Assembly: GCA_035292685.1 (NCBI GenBank)
Contig: DATDPP010000043.1
Span: forward strand, 1-42,302
Direction of reading: 5' to 3'
Source: JALYNX01 sp035292685
Lineage (GTDB): Bacteria; Actinomycetota; Acidimicrobiia; Spongiisociales; ZC4RG35
Length of the DNA stretch: 42,302 nt
A program made the position numbers and the translations under genes. Under the pieces are notes generated by a model that saw only the letters and a program-made list of their open reading frames with translations, was not told the origin of the DNA and ran no database searches. This document shows positions 7,262 to 16,088 of this stretch, one piece after another (position 1 is the first letter of the stretch; the number at the start of each line of letters is the position of its first letter).

Positions 7262-9082
7262 ATGGCACGTGCAGTAGGCATCGACCTCGGCACCACGAAC
7301 AGCGTCGTCGCGGTGCTCGAAGGTGGCGATCCCACCATCATCCCCAACGCCGAAGGGGGCCGGACCACCCCGTCTGTGGTTTCCTTCAAGGACGGTGAGG
7401 TACTGGTTGGCGAAGTGGCGAAGCGTCAGGCGATCACCAACCCGGACCAGACCGTCAGGTCGGTCAAACGGCACATGGGCACCGACTGGTCGATCGACAT
7501 CGACGACAAGAAGCTGACCGCCCAGGAGATCTCGGCCCGCATCCTGATGAAGCTGAAGCGGGATGCCGAGTCGTATCTCGGCGACAAGGTTGCCGACGCG
7601 GTGATCACAGTCCCCGCTTACTTCAATGACGCCCAGCGTCAGGCCACCAAGGAAGCCGGCCAGATCGCCGGGCTCAATGTGCTGCGGATCATCAACGAGC
7701 CCACGGCTGCCTCCCTGGCCTATGGCCTCGACAAGGACACCGACCACACCATCCTCGTCTTCGACCTGGGCGGCGGCACTTTCGACGTGTCCGTCCTCGA
7801 GATCGGCGATGGGGTATTCGAGGTCAAGGCAACCTCCGGTGACACTCATCTCGGCGGTGACGACTGGGACCAGAAGGTCATCGATTGGCTGGTCGAGGGT
7901 TTCAAGAACGACCACGGCGTCGACCTGGGCAAGGATCGAATGGCCCTGCAACGTCTCAAGGAAGCTGCCGAAAAGGCCAAGATCGAGCTGTCGACCGTCG
8001 TGGAGACCGAGGTCAACCTGCCCTTCATCACCGCCACCTCGGAAGGGCCCCTGCATCTCCAGCGCAAGTTGGCCCGATCGGAGTTCCAGAAGCTCACCGA
8101 GGAGTTGTTGGAGCGGACCAAGCGCCCGTTCAAGCAAGCGATCAAGGATTCAGGGATCCCTGTGGGAGACATCGACCACATCGTGCTCGTCGGCGGGTCG
8201 ACCCGGATGCCCGCCGTCCAGGAGGTGGTCAAGAGCCTTACCGGCAAGGACCCGCATCGCGGAGTCAATCCCGACGAGGTGGTCGCCGCAGGTGCCGCCA
8301 TCCAAGCCGGGGTTCTCAAGGGCGATGTGAAGGACATCCTCCTCCTCGACGTCACTCCGCTGACCCTCGGAATCGAGACCAAAGGAGGCGTGATGACCCG
8401 GATGATCGAGCGCAACACGACCATCCCCACCAAGCGGTCTGAGATCTTCACCACGGCCGAGAACAACCAGCCGGAGGTCGAGATCCATGTCCTCCAGGGT
8501 GAGCGCGCCATGGCGAACGACAACAAGAGCCTGGGCAAGTTCCGGCTCACCGGCATCCCCCCGGCCCCAATGGGCATTCCCCAGATCGAAGTCGCCTTCG
8601 ATATCGATGCCAATGGGATCGTCAACGTCAACGCCAAGGACCTTGCCACCGCCAAGGAGCAGAAGATGACCATCACCGGCGGCACGGCCCTGGCCCGGGA
8701 CGACATCGACCGGATGGTCAAAGACGCCGAAGCCTATGCCGAGGAAGACGCCAAGCGACGCGAGGCGGTGGAGACCCGCAACCAAGCCGACCAGCTGGTA
8801 CACCAGACGGCGAAGCTGGTTGAGGAGCACGGCGAGAACATGACCGACGACGAACGGTCGGGAATCGACGCCGCCCTCTCCGCACTGAAGCTGGCCATGG
8901 AGAACGAAGCTGCCGAGACCTCCGAGATCCGATCCAGGATGGACGAGCTGATCCAGGCCAGCCAGGCGATGGCCACCAGGCTCTATCAGCAGGCAGCGCA
9001 ACAGGAGCAAGCGGCCGGTGAAGTCCCCGGCGCTGAGGATGAAGATGTTGTCGAGGCTGAGATCGTCGATGACGATGAGTGA
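7262..9082 (+). CDS. dnaK: Chaperone protein DnaK (Hsp70)
   Basis: DnaK is the ATP-dependent Hsp70 that binds exposed hydrophobic peptides, working with DnaJ and GrpE. The 606-residue protein is near the usual actinobacterial length. The N-terminal ATPase has phosphate-1 'GIDLGTTNS' (residues 6-14), 'NEPTAASLAYG', phosphate-2 'DLGGGTFDVS' and adenosine 'VGGSTRMP' motifs. The linker 'DILLLDVTPLTLGIET' leads into the substrate-binding domain and helical lid, ending in an acidic tail. ATG 7262 follows GGAGG at 7246-7250. The stop overlaps the grpE start region. It is the first gene of dnaK-grpE-dnaJ-hspR, an order typical of actinobacteria and normally repressed by HspR. Confidence 0.98.
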   Translation: MARAVGIDLGTTNSVVAVLEGGDPTIIPNAEGGRTTPSVVSFKDGEVLVGEVAKRQAITNPDQTVRSVKRHMGTDWSIDIDDKKLTAQEISARILMKLKRDAESYLGDKVADAVITVPAYFNDAQRQATKEAGQIAGLNVLRIINEPTAASLAYGLDKDTDHTILVFDLGGGTFDVSVLEIGDGVFEVKATSGDTHLGGDDWDQKVIDWLVEGFKNDHGVDLGKDRMALQRLKEAAEKAKIELSTVVETEVNLPFITATSEGPLHLQRKLARSEFQKLTEELLERTKRPFKQAIKDSGIPVGDIDHIVLVGGSTRMPAVQEVVKSLTGKDPHRGVNPDEVVAAGAAIQAGVLKGDVKDILLLDVTPLTLGIETKGGVMTRMIERNTTIPTKRSEIFTTAENNQPEVEIHVLQGERAMANDNKSLGKFRLTGIPPAPMGIPQIEVAFDIDANGIVNVNAKDLATAKEQKMTITGGTALARDDIDRMVKDAEAYAEEDAKRREAVETRNQADQLVHQTAKLVEEHGENMTDDERSGIDAALSALKLAMENEAAETSEIRSRMDELIQASQAMATRLYQQAAQQEQAAGEVPGAEDEDVVEAEIVDDDE

Positions 9083-9629
9083 TCCCAAGCCGGAGATAGT
9101 CGCCGCCCGGGGCTCGACAGACGCCGCCGCCCTCGGCATCGACCTCCCCGAGGACAGGGACCAGGCCATCGCGGTTCTTCTCGCACATCTCGAAGAGTCC
9201 CGTGACGAGGCAACGTCGTACCTGGATGACCTGAAGCGGGTGGCAGCCGACTTCGACAACTATCGCAAACGAACCACCCGTGAGCAGGCGACGGTGATGG
9301 ATCGGGCGGCCGAGCGGGTGGTGCGCGAGTTGATGCCGGTCCTCGACTCCTTCGATGCCGCCCTCAACACCGAAGCGTCCACCGATGCAGAGCGGCAGCT
9401 TCTCTCCGGGATGATCAACACCCGGGAGCAGTTGCTCAAGGCCCTGGAAGAGGAAGGCCTCGAGGTGGTCCCATCGATCGGCGAGCCCTTCGACCCCGAG
9501 ATCCACGAGCCGGTCGGCGCTCCGGCCGGCGCCACCGAACTCGTGGTCGCGCAGGAATTGCGTCGTGGGTACCGGCTCAAGGGACGGGTCCTCCGGCCCG
9601 CCATGGTGATGCTGGAAGCAAGCGAGTGA
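9075..9629 (+). CDS. grpE: Nucleotide exchange factor GrpE
   Basis: GrpE releases ADP from DnaK. The 184-residue protein has a charged N-terminal segment, a long alpha-helical dimerisation region ('YLDDLKRVAADFDNYRKRT' is the classic block), and the C-terminal beta domain with 'GEPFDPEIHEPVGA' and 'VAQELRRGYRLKGRVLRPA'. Two in-frame ATGs (9069 and 9075) overlap the end of dnaK; 9075 gives the N-terminus MSDPKPE. The gene ends in a GTGA overlap with dnaJ, so dnaK, grpE and dnaJ are all translationally linked. Confidence 0.95.
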   Translation: MSDPKPEIVAARGSTDAAALGIDLPEDRDQAIAVLLAHLEESRDEATSYLDDLKRVAADFDNYRKRTTREQATVMDRAAERVVRELMPVLDSFDAALNTEASTDAERQLLSGMINTREQLLKALEEEGLEVVPSIGEPFDPEIHEPVGAPAGATELVVAQELRRGYRLKGRVLRPAMVMLEASE

Positions 9630-10741
9630 ATCGCGATTGGGTGGAAAAGGATTTCTATCAAACTCTGGGTGTCAGCCCGGAGGCGACCGCCGACGAGGTC
9701 AAGAAGGCGTATCGCAAGCTGGCGCAGACCCATCACCCCGATGCCAACCCCGGCGACGGGGCGGCCGAGGACAAGTTCAAAGAGATTTCTGAGGCGTACG
9801 CCACCCTCTCCAACGTCGAACAACGCAAGGAATACGACCAGGTGCGGCGGCTGGTGGCTTCGGGCGGATACTCCGGATTTGGCCCTGATTCCGGCGGATT
9901 CCGGGGCCAGCAGATGCGGGTCGAGGACCTCTCTGATCTCCTCGGAGGCTTAGGCGGTCTCGGCGACCTGTTCAACTTCGGCTCGGGCTCGAGAGGCGGC
10001 CCGACCCGAGGAGCCGACGTCCAGGCCGATCTGAGCATCAGCTTCGAGGACACCGTCGCCGGGGCGACCACCACGGTCAAGGTAAAAGGCGCCGCCCCCT
10101 GTTCACGCTGCGGTGGCTCGGGTGCCGAGCCCGGAACCCAGGTCATCACCTGCCCCACCTGTGCCGGCCGGGGGGTAGTCGCTCAGAATCAGGGCTTCTT
10201 CTCCTTCTCACAGCCCTGTCCCCAATGCCGGGGGTCCGGGCGAATCATCGAGACGCCATGCACGGTCTGTCGTGGGTCGGGAACCGAGACCAGGACCCGG
10301 GAGGTGAAGGTACGGGTCCCGGCCGGAGTCCAGGACGGCAACACTCTGCGACTCCGAGGGAAAGGCGCGCCCGGCCGCAACGGCGGGCCCTCTGGAGACC
10401 TGCTGGTTCGGGTCAGGGCCGCGCCAAGCCGCACCTTTGGGCGCAGGGGCAACGACCTGACCCTGGTGGTTCCCATCACCTACACGGAGGCGGTGCTCGG
10501 CACCAAACTCGAAGTCCCGACATTGAACGGCGTGGTCAAGCTCAAGGTCCCCGCGGGAACCCCATCGGGAAAGACCTTCCGGGTGAGAGCAAAAGGTGTG
10601 GTCCCCGAGCGGGGCAGGACCGGTGACCTGTTGGTGACCATCCAGGTCGCGGTGCCCACCAAAGTGGGCAAGGAAGAGAAGCAACTCATCGAGGATCTTG
10701 CCCGATATGAAACTGACGACCTGCGCTCCCATCTGAGATGA
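9626..10741 (+). CDS. dnaJ: Chaperone protein DnaJ
   Basis: DnaJ delivers clients to DnaK and stimulates its ATPase. The 371-residue protein has the J-domain (residues 9-74, HPD at 37-39), a Gly/Phe-rich linker (about 79-125), and the zinc domain with four CxxCxGxG repeats (C159, C176, C198, C212). The two C-terminal substrate-binding beta domains follow. GTG 9626 is the start; it overlaps the grpE stop as GTGA and leaves a normal N-terminus before 'DFYQTLGVSPEAT'. hspR follows after 10 bp. Confidence 0.97.
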   Translation: MNRDWVEKDFYQTLGVSPEATADEVKKAYRKLAQTHHPDANPGDGAAEDKFKEISEAYATLSNVEQRKEYDQVRRLVASGGYSGFGPDSGGFRGQQMRVEDLSDLLGGLGGLGDLFNFGSGSRGGPTRGADVQADLSISFEDTVAGATTTVKVKGAAPCSRCGGSGAEPGTQVITCPTCAGRGVVAQNQGFFSFSQPCPQCRGSGRIIETPCTVCRGSGTETRTREVKVRVPAGVQDGNTLRLRGKGAPGRNGGPSGDLLVRVRAAPSRTFGRRGNDLTLVVPITYTEAVLGTKLEVPTLNGVVKLKVPAGTPSGKTFRVRAKGVVPERGRTGDLLVTIQVAVPTKVGKEEKQLIEDLARYETDDLRSHLR

Positions 10742-10751
10742 TGGTGAGCAG

Positions 10752-11144
10752 ATGAACGAATCGACCAGGGCAGTGTTTGTCATCTCGGTGGCCGCCGAGC
10801 TCGCCGGGATGCACCCCCAGACCCTCCGCATCTACGAGCGCAAGGGCCTGATCGACCCCTTCCGGACCCCGGGTGGCACCCGTCGCTACTCGCGGGAGGA
10901 CATCGAGCGCCTCCAGCTCATCCAGGAGCTGACCAGTCAGGGTCTCAACCTCGAGGGGGTGCGCCGGGTTCTCGCTCTCCAAGAGGAGAATCGCGTTCTG
11001 AAGAGGAAGGTCGACCGGCTCCGGGACAAGCTGGACGACCTGGAGGACGAGATGGAGCAGCGACTCGAAGAGGTTCGGCGCTCCAACCGCCACGAGCTCG
11101 TGTTGCGCAGCCAGGTTCGCCAACTCTTCGGCGAAGAGCGCTGA
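10752..11144 (+). CDS. hspR: Heat shock repressor HspR (MerR family)
   Basis: HspR represses the dnaK operon (and often clpB) by binding HAIR inverted repeats with DnaK as co-repressor. The 130-residue protein starts with a MerR-type winged helix ('AAELAGMHPQTLRIYERKG', then 'PGGTRRYSREDIERLQ'). It continues in a Leu/Arg-rich coiled coil (about residues 75-125), with no effector-binding cysteine domain. This is the HspR layout, and its place as the fourth gene of the operon is the actinobacterial arrangement. I see no full HAIR operator upstream of dnaK or of clpB, so its operator in this genome may be diverged. A small unknown gene follows after 6 bp. Confidence 0.93.
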   Translation: MNESTRAVFVISVAAELAGMHPQTLRIYERKGLIDPFRTPGGTRRYSREDIERLQLIQELTSQGLNLEGVRRVLALQEENRVLKRKVDRLRDKLDDLEDEMEQRLEEVRRSNRHELVLRSQVRQLFGEER

Positions 11145-11150
11145 TCGCCG

Positions 11151-11423
11151 ATGGCAGACTCCTACCACGGCCCGGTAAGGGTGCTCGGAGGTGACGGGAT
11201 TATGCTCACCACCGGAATGGCCAACCTCGAAACCGATCCCGAGATGGGCTCGTGGCGCGGCGTTCTCGAGACCTTGTCTGGGACCGGCGTCGCAGGCAAG
11301 GCGCTGGTGGTCGAACTGGAGATCCCCGGCGGTTCCAAGGGACGGGCCCAGCTGACACCGCTCGGAGACAACGGGGACCGCGCCTCATCGGCGTTGGTCG
11401 GTCTCGGCGCCCAGCCGTTCTGA
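11151..11423 (+). CDS. Small hypothetical protein at the end of the dnaK operon
   Basis: I recognise no family with confidence in this 90-residue soluble protein. It is rich in Gly and Val, with likely beta strands ('GPVRVL', 'KALVVELEIPGG', 'GRAQLTPLG') and a 'GSWRGVLE' turn, compatible with a small beta-sandwich. It begins 6 bp after hspR on the same strand, so it is probably cotranscribed with the Hsp70 operon. Codon use matches its neighbours, which supports a real gene. Confidence 0.65.
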   Translation: MADSYHGPVRVLGGDGIMLTTGMANLETDPEMGSWRGVLETLSGTGVAGKALVVELEIPGGSKGRAQLTPLGDNGDRASSALVGLGAQPF

Positions 11424-11447
11424 CGTCGTCGTCGTTACCGTCCCCTG

Positions 11448-12023
11448 ATGGGTGCCGCCGCAGACTGTGAGTCGATCGGCGTTGGGCTCCTGCGACAGCC
11501 GGTCAACTCGCTAACCACTCTCGCGTTTGTCGTCGCAGGAATCGTGGTGATGACGCGCCGACGGGAGCGGCGCTGGGTGGGTATCGCACTGATCGCCACC
11601 GGGATCGGGTCCTTTCTCTTCCACGGGCCGATGCCGACGGGAGGTGAATGGGCTCACGATCTCACCCTGGCGTGGCTGTTGTTGGTGGTCGCGGCCGACG
11701 GGACACGATGGGAAAGGTGGTCCCGGATCCCCTCACTCGTCGCTCTCGGCCTCCTGTTCGCCCTCGTTCCTGGCGTAGCCGACCCGGTGGCGTTGGCTCT
11801 GGCGGTTCTTGCCGTAGGCTCGGTCCTGAGAGCTGATCGATCCTCCGCTACCTGGGCGGCTGTCGCGCTGCTCATCGCAGGGGCAATTTTCGGTCGGCTG
11901 GGCGCCACCACCTGGCCTTTCTGTGACCCCGACTCGATGCTGCAACTGCATGGCCTGTGGCACCTGGCCGCGGCGACAGCGGTGACCATCTGGGCCATAT
12001 CGACTCCGCCTCTCAGCCGATGA
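11448..12023 (+). CDS. Ceramidase-like / CREST superfamily integral membrane protein
   Basis: This 191-residue protein has about seven predicted membrane segments. It shows the spaced polar residues of CREST membrane hydrolases (alkaline ceramidases, PAQR receptors): an N-terminal 'DCESIG' then 'LRQPVNSLTTLAFVVAG', a Ser-x3-His in 'GIGSFLFHG', Asp in 'EWAHDL', and His-x3-His in 'LHGLWH' near the C-terminus. In the superfamily these residues bind zinc and hydrolyse an amide bond in a lipid. The bacterial substrate is unknown. ATG 11448 is the start. The last 11 bp overlap the convergent clpB gene. Confidence 0.7.
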   Translation: MGAAADCESIGVGLLRQPVNSLTTLAFVVAGIVVMTRRRERRWVGIALIATGIGSFLFHGPMPTGGEWAHDLTLAWLLLVVAADGTRWERWSRIPSLVALGLLFALVPGVADPVALALAVLAVGSVLRADRSSATWAAVALLIAGAIFGRLGATTWPFCDPDSMLQLHGLWHLAAATAVTIWAISTPPLSR

Positions 12024-14580
12024 TGAGCTCGCCGTCCTCGACCGTGACCTTTGCGGTGTCACCTTCGCTGAACTCACCGGAAAGCAGCCGTAATGCCAGC
12101 GGATCGGCGAGCTCGCGTTGGATTGTCCGCTTGAGGGGCCGGGCCCCGTAGACCGGGTCGAATCCCCTCTCGGCGAGCAGGTCCATTGCCTCGCCGGAGA
12201 CCACGAGCTCGATTCTCCGCTCCGAGAGTCTTTGGTGGAGCGACTCCAGTTGGATCTCGACGATGCGGCGCAGGTTTTCGCGGGTGAGCCGGTCGAACAC
12301 GATCATCTCATCGATGCGGTTGAGGAACTCCGGCCGGAACTGGGCCCGCACCGCTGACATCACTCTCTCCTGGATCACCTCGGGGGACACCTCTGACTGG
12401 ATGTTCTCCGAGCCGAGGTTGGAAGTCATGATCAGGACCACATTGGAGAAGTCCACGGTTCGCCCATGTCCGTCCGTAAGCCGACCATCGTCGAGAAGTT
12501 GCAGGAGGATGTTGAATACATCGGGATGTGCCTTCTCCACCTCGTCAAGCAGCAGCACCGAGTAGGGCCGGCGGCGCACTGCCTCCGTGAGCTGGCCACC
12601 CTCCTCATAGCCCACGTAACCAGGGGGAGCCCCGATGAGACGGCTCACCGAGAACCTCTCCATGTACTCCGACATGTCGATGCGGACCATGGCCCTTTCG
12701 TCGTCGAAGAGGAAGTCGGCAAGCGCCCGGGCCAGTTCGGTCTTGCCGACCCCAGTTGGCCCGAGGAACAGGAAGGAGCCGGAAGGGCGGTTCGGATCGG
12801 AGAGGCCGGCCCGACTCCTGCGGACCGAGTTGGCCACCGCGGTGACGGCGTGATCCTGGCCGACAACCCTCCGATGCAGCTCCTCCTCGAGCCTGATCAG
12901 CTTCTGGGTCTCACCCTCCATCAGCTTCGAAACCGGGATCCCGGTCCAGCGGGCCACTACCTCGGCCACATCCTGCTCGGTCACCTCCTCCGAGAGCATC
13001 CTCCCCTGCTCGTGGAGACGCCCCAATTCGGCCTCCCTTTCCTCAAGCTGCGACTGAAGCGTGCCCAGGGTTCCGTAGCGAAGCTCGGCCGCTCTGGCCA
13101 GGTCACCGTCCCGCTCCGCCCTCTCGGCCGCGGCCCGGGCCTCCTCGATCTCCTCCTTGACGGACTGGATGGTGGTGATGACCTCTTTCTCCAGGTTCCA
13201 GCGCCCGGTCAGGGCGTCAATTTCCTCGGTCAGGTCGGCGATCTCCTGTTCGACGTCTTCGAATCGCTCCGCAGAGAGACGATCGCTCTCTTTCTTGAGG
13301 GCCTCCCGTTCGATTTCGAGCTGGATCCGGCGACGGGTCAACTCGTCTATCTCCTCGGGCATCGAGTCGATCTCGATGCGAAGCCGGCTGGCAGCCTCGT
13401 CCATGAGGTCGATGGATTTGTCAGGCAGGAAGCGGGCCGGGATGTAGCGATCGGAGAGAACCGCCGCCGCCACCAGGGCGGAGTCGGTGATCCTTACCCC
13501 GTGATGGACTTCGTATCGCTCCTTGAGCCCTCTGAGGATCCCGATGGTCTCCTCCACCGAGGGGGGCTCAACCATCACCGGCTGGAATCTGCGCTCCAGG
13601 GCGGCATCCTTCTCGATGTGCTTGCGGTACTCGTCGAGTGTGGTGGCACCGATGAGGCGAAGCTCTCCTCGAGCCAGCATCGGCTTCAGCATGTTGGAGG
13701 CATCCATGGCCCCCTCGGCCGCCCCGGCGCCCACCAGGGTGTGGAGCTCGTCCAAGAACGTGATGATCCCGCCCTCGGCGGCCTTGATCTCCTGAAGCAC
13801 TGCCTTGAGCCGCTCTTCGAACTCGCCTCGGTACTTGGCCCCAGCCACCATCGAGCTCAGGTCGAGGGAGATGATTCGCTTGGTCTTGAGCCCCTCGGGG
13901 ACGTCACCGTCGGCCACCCGGCGCGCCAAACCTTCGACGATGGCAGTCTTGCCCACCCCGGGCTCTCCGATCAGGACCGGGTTGTTCTTGGTCCGACGGG
14001 ACAAGACCTGAATGACTCTCCGGATCTCGTCATCCCTCCCGATCACCGGGTCGAGACCACCCTTGCGAGCGTCGGCGGTGAGATCGCGCCCGTATTGCTC
14101 GAGGGCGTTGAAGGTCGATTCGGGATCGTCGCTGGTGACCCGCTGGTTTCCCCTCAATGTCTGCAACGCCTCGAGGATGGCGGTCGAATCGAGACCGGCT
14201 TCACGCAAGGCCTCGCCGGTGGGCGTGGTGTCCTCGGACAGCGCAAGCAGCAAATGCTCGACCGACAGGTAGTCGTCTCGAAGGCTCGAGCGATGACGGT
14301 CGGCATTGGCCAGCACCAGGTTGAGATCGGGGGAGGCACCGGTCTCGATGTCCCCGAACACCCTTGGCTCGCGGTCCAGAATCTCCTCGATCGCCCGACG
14401 TAGCTCCAGTGGTCGGAGCCCAAGACGGTCGAGGACGGGATAGACGATGCCTTCTGCCTGTCCGAGGAGGGCCAGGGTGAGATGCGCCGGCTGAACCGAG
14501 CCGTGGTTGTGGTCCCTGGCGATCTGGGTTGCGGAGAGGATGGCCTCCCGGCTTCGGGCGGTGAGCTTCTCGGGATTCAT
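12013..14580 (-). CDS. clpB: ATP-dependent disaggregase ClpB
   Basis: ClpB is the hexameric AAA+ machine that pulls polypeptides out of aggregates together with DnaK/DnaJ/GrpE. The 855-residue protein is full length. It has the N-terminal Clp_N repeats ('KLTARSREAIL', 'VSVEHLLLAL'-type blocks), a first AAA+ domain with Walker A 'GEPGVGKT', and the M-domain coiled coil (about residues 395-530) that separates ClpB from ClpC/ClpA. A second AAA+ domain has Walker A 'GPTGVGKT', 'LLLDEVEKAH' and a ClpB C-terminal domain. ATG 14580 gives the standard 'MNPEKLT' start; upstream codons to 14625 are not conserved. It is divergent from nfeD, with 57 bp between starts. No HAIR or CIRCE operator is visible upstream. 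Confidence 0.97.
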   Translation of the reverse strand: MNPEKLTARSREAILSATQIARDHNHGSVQPAHLTLALLGQAEGIVYPVLDRLGLRPLELRRAIEEILDREPRVFGDIETGASPDLNLVLANADRHRSSLRDDYLSVEHLLLALSEDTTPTGEALREAGLDSTAILEALQTLRGNQRVTSDDPESTFNALEQYGRDLTADARKGGLDPVIGRDDEIRRVIQVLSRRTKNNPVLIGEPGVGKTAIVEGLARRVADGDVPEGLKTKRIISLDLSSMVAGAKYRGEFEERLKAVLQEIKAAEGGIITFLDELHTLVGAGAAEGAMDASNMLKPMLARGELRLIGATTLDEYRKHIEKDAALERRFQPVMVEPPSVEETIGILRGLKERYEVHHGVRITDSALVAAAVLSDRYIPARFLPDKSIDLMDEAASRLRIEIDSMPEEIDELTRRRIQLEIEREALKKESDRLSAERFEDVEQEIADLTEEIDALTGRWNLEKEVITTIQSVKEEIEEARAAAERAERDGDLARAAELRYGTLGTLQSQLEEREAELGRLHEQGRMLSEEVTEQDVAEVVARWTGIPVSKLMEGETQKLIRLEEELHRRVVGQDHAVTAVANSVRRSRAGLSDPNRPSGSFLFLGPTGVGKTELARALADFLFDDERAMVRIDMSEYMERFSVSRLIGAPPGYVGYEEGGQLTEAVRRRPYSVLLLDEVEKAHPDVFNILLQLLDDGRLTDGHGRTVDFSNVVLIMTSNLGSENIQSEVSPEVIQERVMSAVRAQFRPEFLNRIDEMIVFDRLTRENLRRIVEIQLESLHQRLSERRIELVVSGEAMDLLAERGFDPVYGARPLKRTIQRELADPLALRLLSGEFSEGDTAKVTVEDGELIIG

Positions 14581-14637
14581 CCTGTCGACTCGCTGTAGAC
14601 GGTGGATGATACGGTGGCCACACAAGGAGGTAGCGAC

Positions 14638-15078
14638 GTGGACAACGATGTATGGCGTTGGTTATGGACGATCTTCGCCGTTGTAATGGGGATCGGCGAG
14701 ATCTTCACTGCCGGGTTCTTCCTGCTCCCCTTTGCCATCGGCGCTGGTGTGGCGGCCATCCTGGCCTGGGCAGACGCTCCGGTTCTGGCGCAGTGGCTGG
14801 TCTTCTTCGGTGTCTCCTTCGTGTCGTTCGCCTACCTGCGACGTCTCATAGCCCGTCAGGATGAAGGGGAACAGCCCAGGATCGGGGCCAACCGCTGGGT
14901 AGGTCTCGAGGGGATCGTGCTGGAGGCCATCGATCCCCATACCGGGGCGGGAATGGTCAGAGTCGCCACCGAGGAATGGCGGGCAACCGCGAGCCAGCCG
15001 ATCGCCACGGACACCCGCATCGTCGTCCGCGAGGTGCGGGGCGCCCGGTTCGTGGTCGAGCCGGAAGAACAGTCATGA
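14638..15078 (+). CDS. NfeD-like membrane protein
   Basis: This 146-residue protein has two to three N-terminal membrane helices ('LWTIFAVVMGIGEIFTAGFF', 'FAIGAGVAAILAW', 'LVFFGVSFVSF') and a C-terminal soluble OB-fold domain (about residues 80-140), the layout of short NfeD proteins. NfeD proteins pair with SPFH/stomatin proteins in membrane microdomains, and the next gene here is an SPFH protein 27 bp downstream. The start is GTG 14638, with AAGGAGG (14624-14630) 7 nt upstream, which is a strong ribosome-binding site; an in-frame ATG at 14602 lies upstream of it and is rejected. Confidence 0.88.
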   Translation: MDNDVWRWLWTIFAVVMGIGEIFTAGFFLLPFAIGAGVAAILAWADAPVLAQWLVFFGVSFVSFAYLRRLIARQDEGEQPRIGANRWVGLEGIVLEAIDPHTGAGMVRVATEEWRATASQPIATDTRIVVREVRGARFVVEPEEQS

Positions 15079-15105
15079 GTTTCGAGGAATAGGAAAGGAA
15101 CGGAT

Positions 15106-16023
15106 ATGCAACCAGTGTTAATCCTGTTCGCCGTCATGGCGCTGGTGTTGATCGTCATCGCAGCAGCCGGCTTCAGGGTGGTCAGACCGTACGAGAAGGG
15201 GCTGATCGAGTTCCTGGGGAGGTACCAGCGGACGGTCGATTCCGGCCTGCGCTGGGTGCTCCCTTTTGTCAAGCGACTCACCAAGGTGGACATGCGCGAA
15301 CGCGTGATCGACGTGCCCCCCCAGGAGGTGATCACCAAGGACAATGTCGTGGTCACGGTCGATGCAGTCATCTATTACGAGGCGACCGACCCGGTGAAGC
15401 TCGAGTACAACGTGGGCAACTTCATGCTGGCGGTGACCAAGCTGGCGCAAACCAATCTGAGAAACGTGGTCGGTGACCTCGATCTCGACTCCGCCCTCAC
15501 CTCCCGCGAGGTGATCAACGCCAAGCTGCGCCAGATTCTCGACGACGCCACCGACAAATGGGGGGTGCGTGTGGTTCGCGTCGAGATACAGCGCATCGAA
15601 CCGCCAACCGACGTCACCGACGCAATGCACCGTCAGATGAAGGCAGAACGCGACCGCCGTGCCGCGGTCACCGAAGCCGAGGGGCTGAAGCGGGCCGCGA
15701 TCCTCAACGCAGAAGGTCACAAGGAGAGCCAGGTGCTTGAGGCGGACGGCCAGGCCGAGGCGATCAGGCGGGTCGCCGACGCCGAGAAGTACCAGAAGCT
15801 CACCGTTGCCGAAGGCGAAGGCCAGGCGATCGAACGGGTCTACGCCGCCATCCATAACGGAAATCCGACCCCCGACCTGATCGCCATTCGATATCTGGAG
15901 ACACTGCAGCGAGTGGCCGACGGCCGAGCGACCAAGATCTTCCTACCCCTCGACACCAGCGGGGTCCTGGGCAGCGTGGCCGCTATTGGGGAGATGTTCA
16001 AAGAGACATCAAGCGAAGCTTGA
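15106..16023 (+). CDS. SPFH / Band 7 (stomatin-like) protein
   Basis: The 305-residue protein has an N-terminal membrane anchor (about residues 4-22), the SPFH domain ('RPYEKGLIEFLGRYQRTVD', 'RERVIDVPPQEVITKDNV', 'RNVVGDLDLDSALTSRE') and a C-terminal Ala/Glu coiled coil for oligomerisation ('RAAVTEAEGLKRAAILNAEG'). Bacterial stomatin-like proteins form large cages or microdomains that associate with the NfeD partner and with membrane proteases such as FtsH. AAAGGA lies just before ATG 15106. With nfeD it forms a two-gene operon; transcription probably stops at the heptamer hairpin downstream. Confidence 0.93.
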   Translation: MQPVLILFAVMALVLIVIAAAGFRVVRPYEKGLIEFLGRYQRTVDSGLRWVLPFVKRLTKVDMRERVIDVPPQEVITKDNVVVTVDAVIYYEATDPVKLEYNVGNFMLAVTKLAQTNLRNVVGDLDLDSALTSREVINAKLRQILDDATDKWGVRVVRVEIQRIEPPTDVTDAMHRQMKAERDRRAAVTEAEGLKRAAILNAEGHKESQVLEADGQAEAIRRVADAEKYQKLTVAEGEGQAIERVYAAIHNGNPTPDLIAIRYLETLQRVADGRATKIFLPLDTSGVLGSVAAIGEMFKETSSEA

Positions 16024-16031
16024 TGTCGTTG

Positions 16032-16088
16032 TCCGTAATCCGTTATCCGTGATGCGTTTCTGACGGTGAACGGAAGACGGAGAACGGA
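16032..16088. repeat. Inverted TCCGT/ACGGA heptamer hairpin between convergent genes
   Basis: Three TCCGT units (32, 39 and 46 past 16000) and three ACGGA units (70, 77, 84), each at 7-nt spacing, face one another. They can pair as 5-bp helices separated by 2x2 internal loops. The right arm shares 21 identical bases with 2972-2992. It fills the gap between the convergent SPFH and aroF genes and may act as a bidirectional terminator. Confidence 0.7.

Noticed and set aside
8150..9259. Minus-strand frame across dnaK/grpE
   Set aside because: Shadow of dnaK and grpE; no independent signal.
12466..14403. Long open frame (645 codons) on the plus strand
   Set aside because: It is fully antisense to clpB, a complete conserved gene, and its translation shows no domain; high GC produces such frames.
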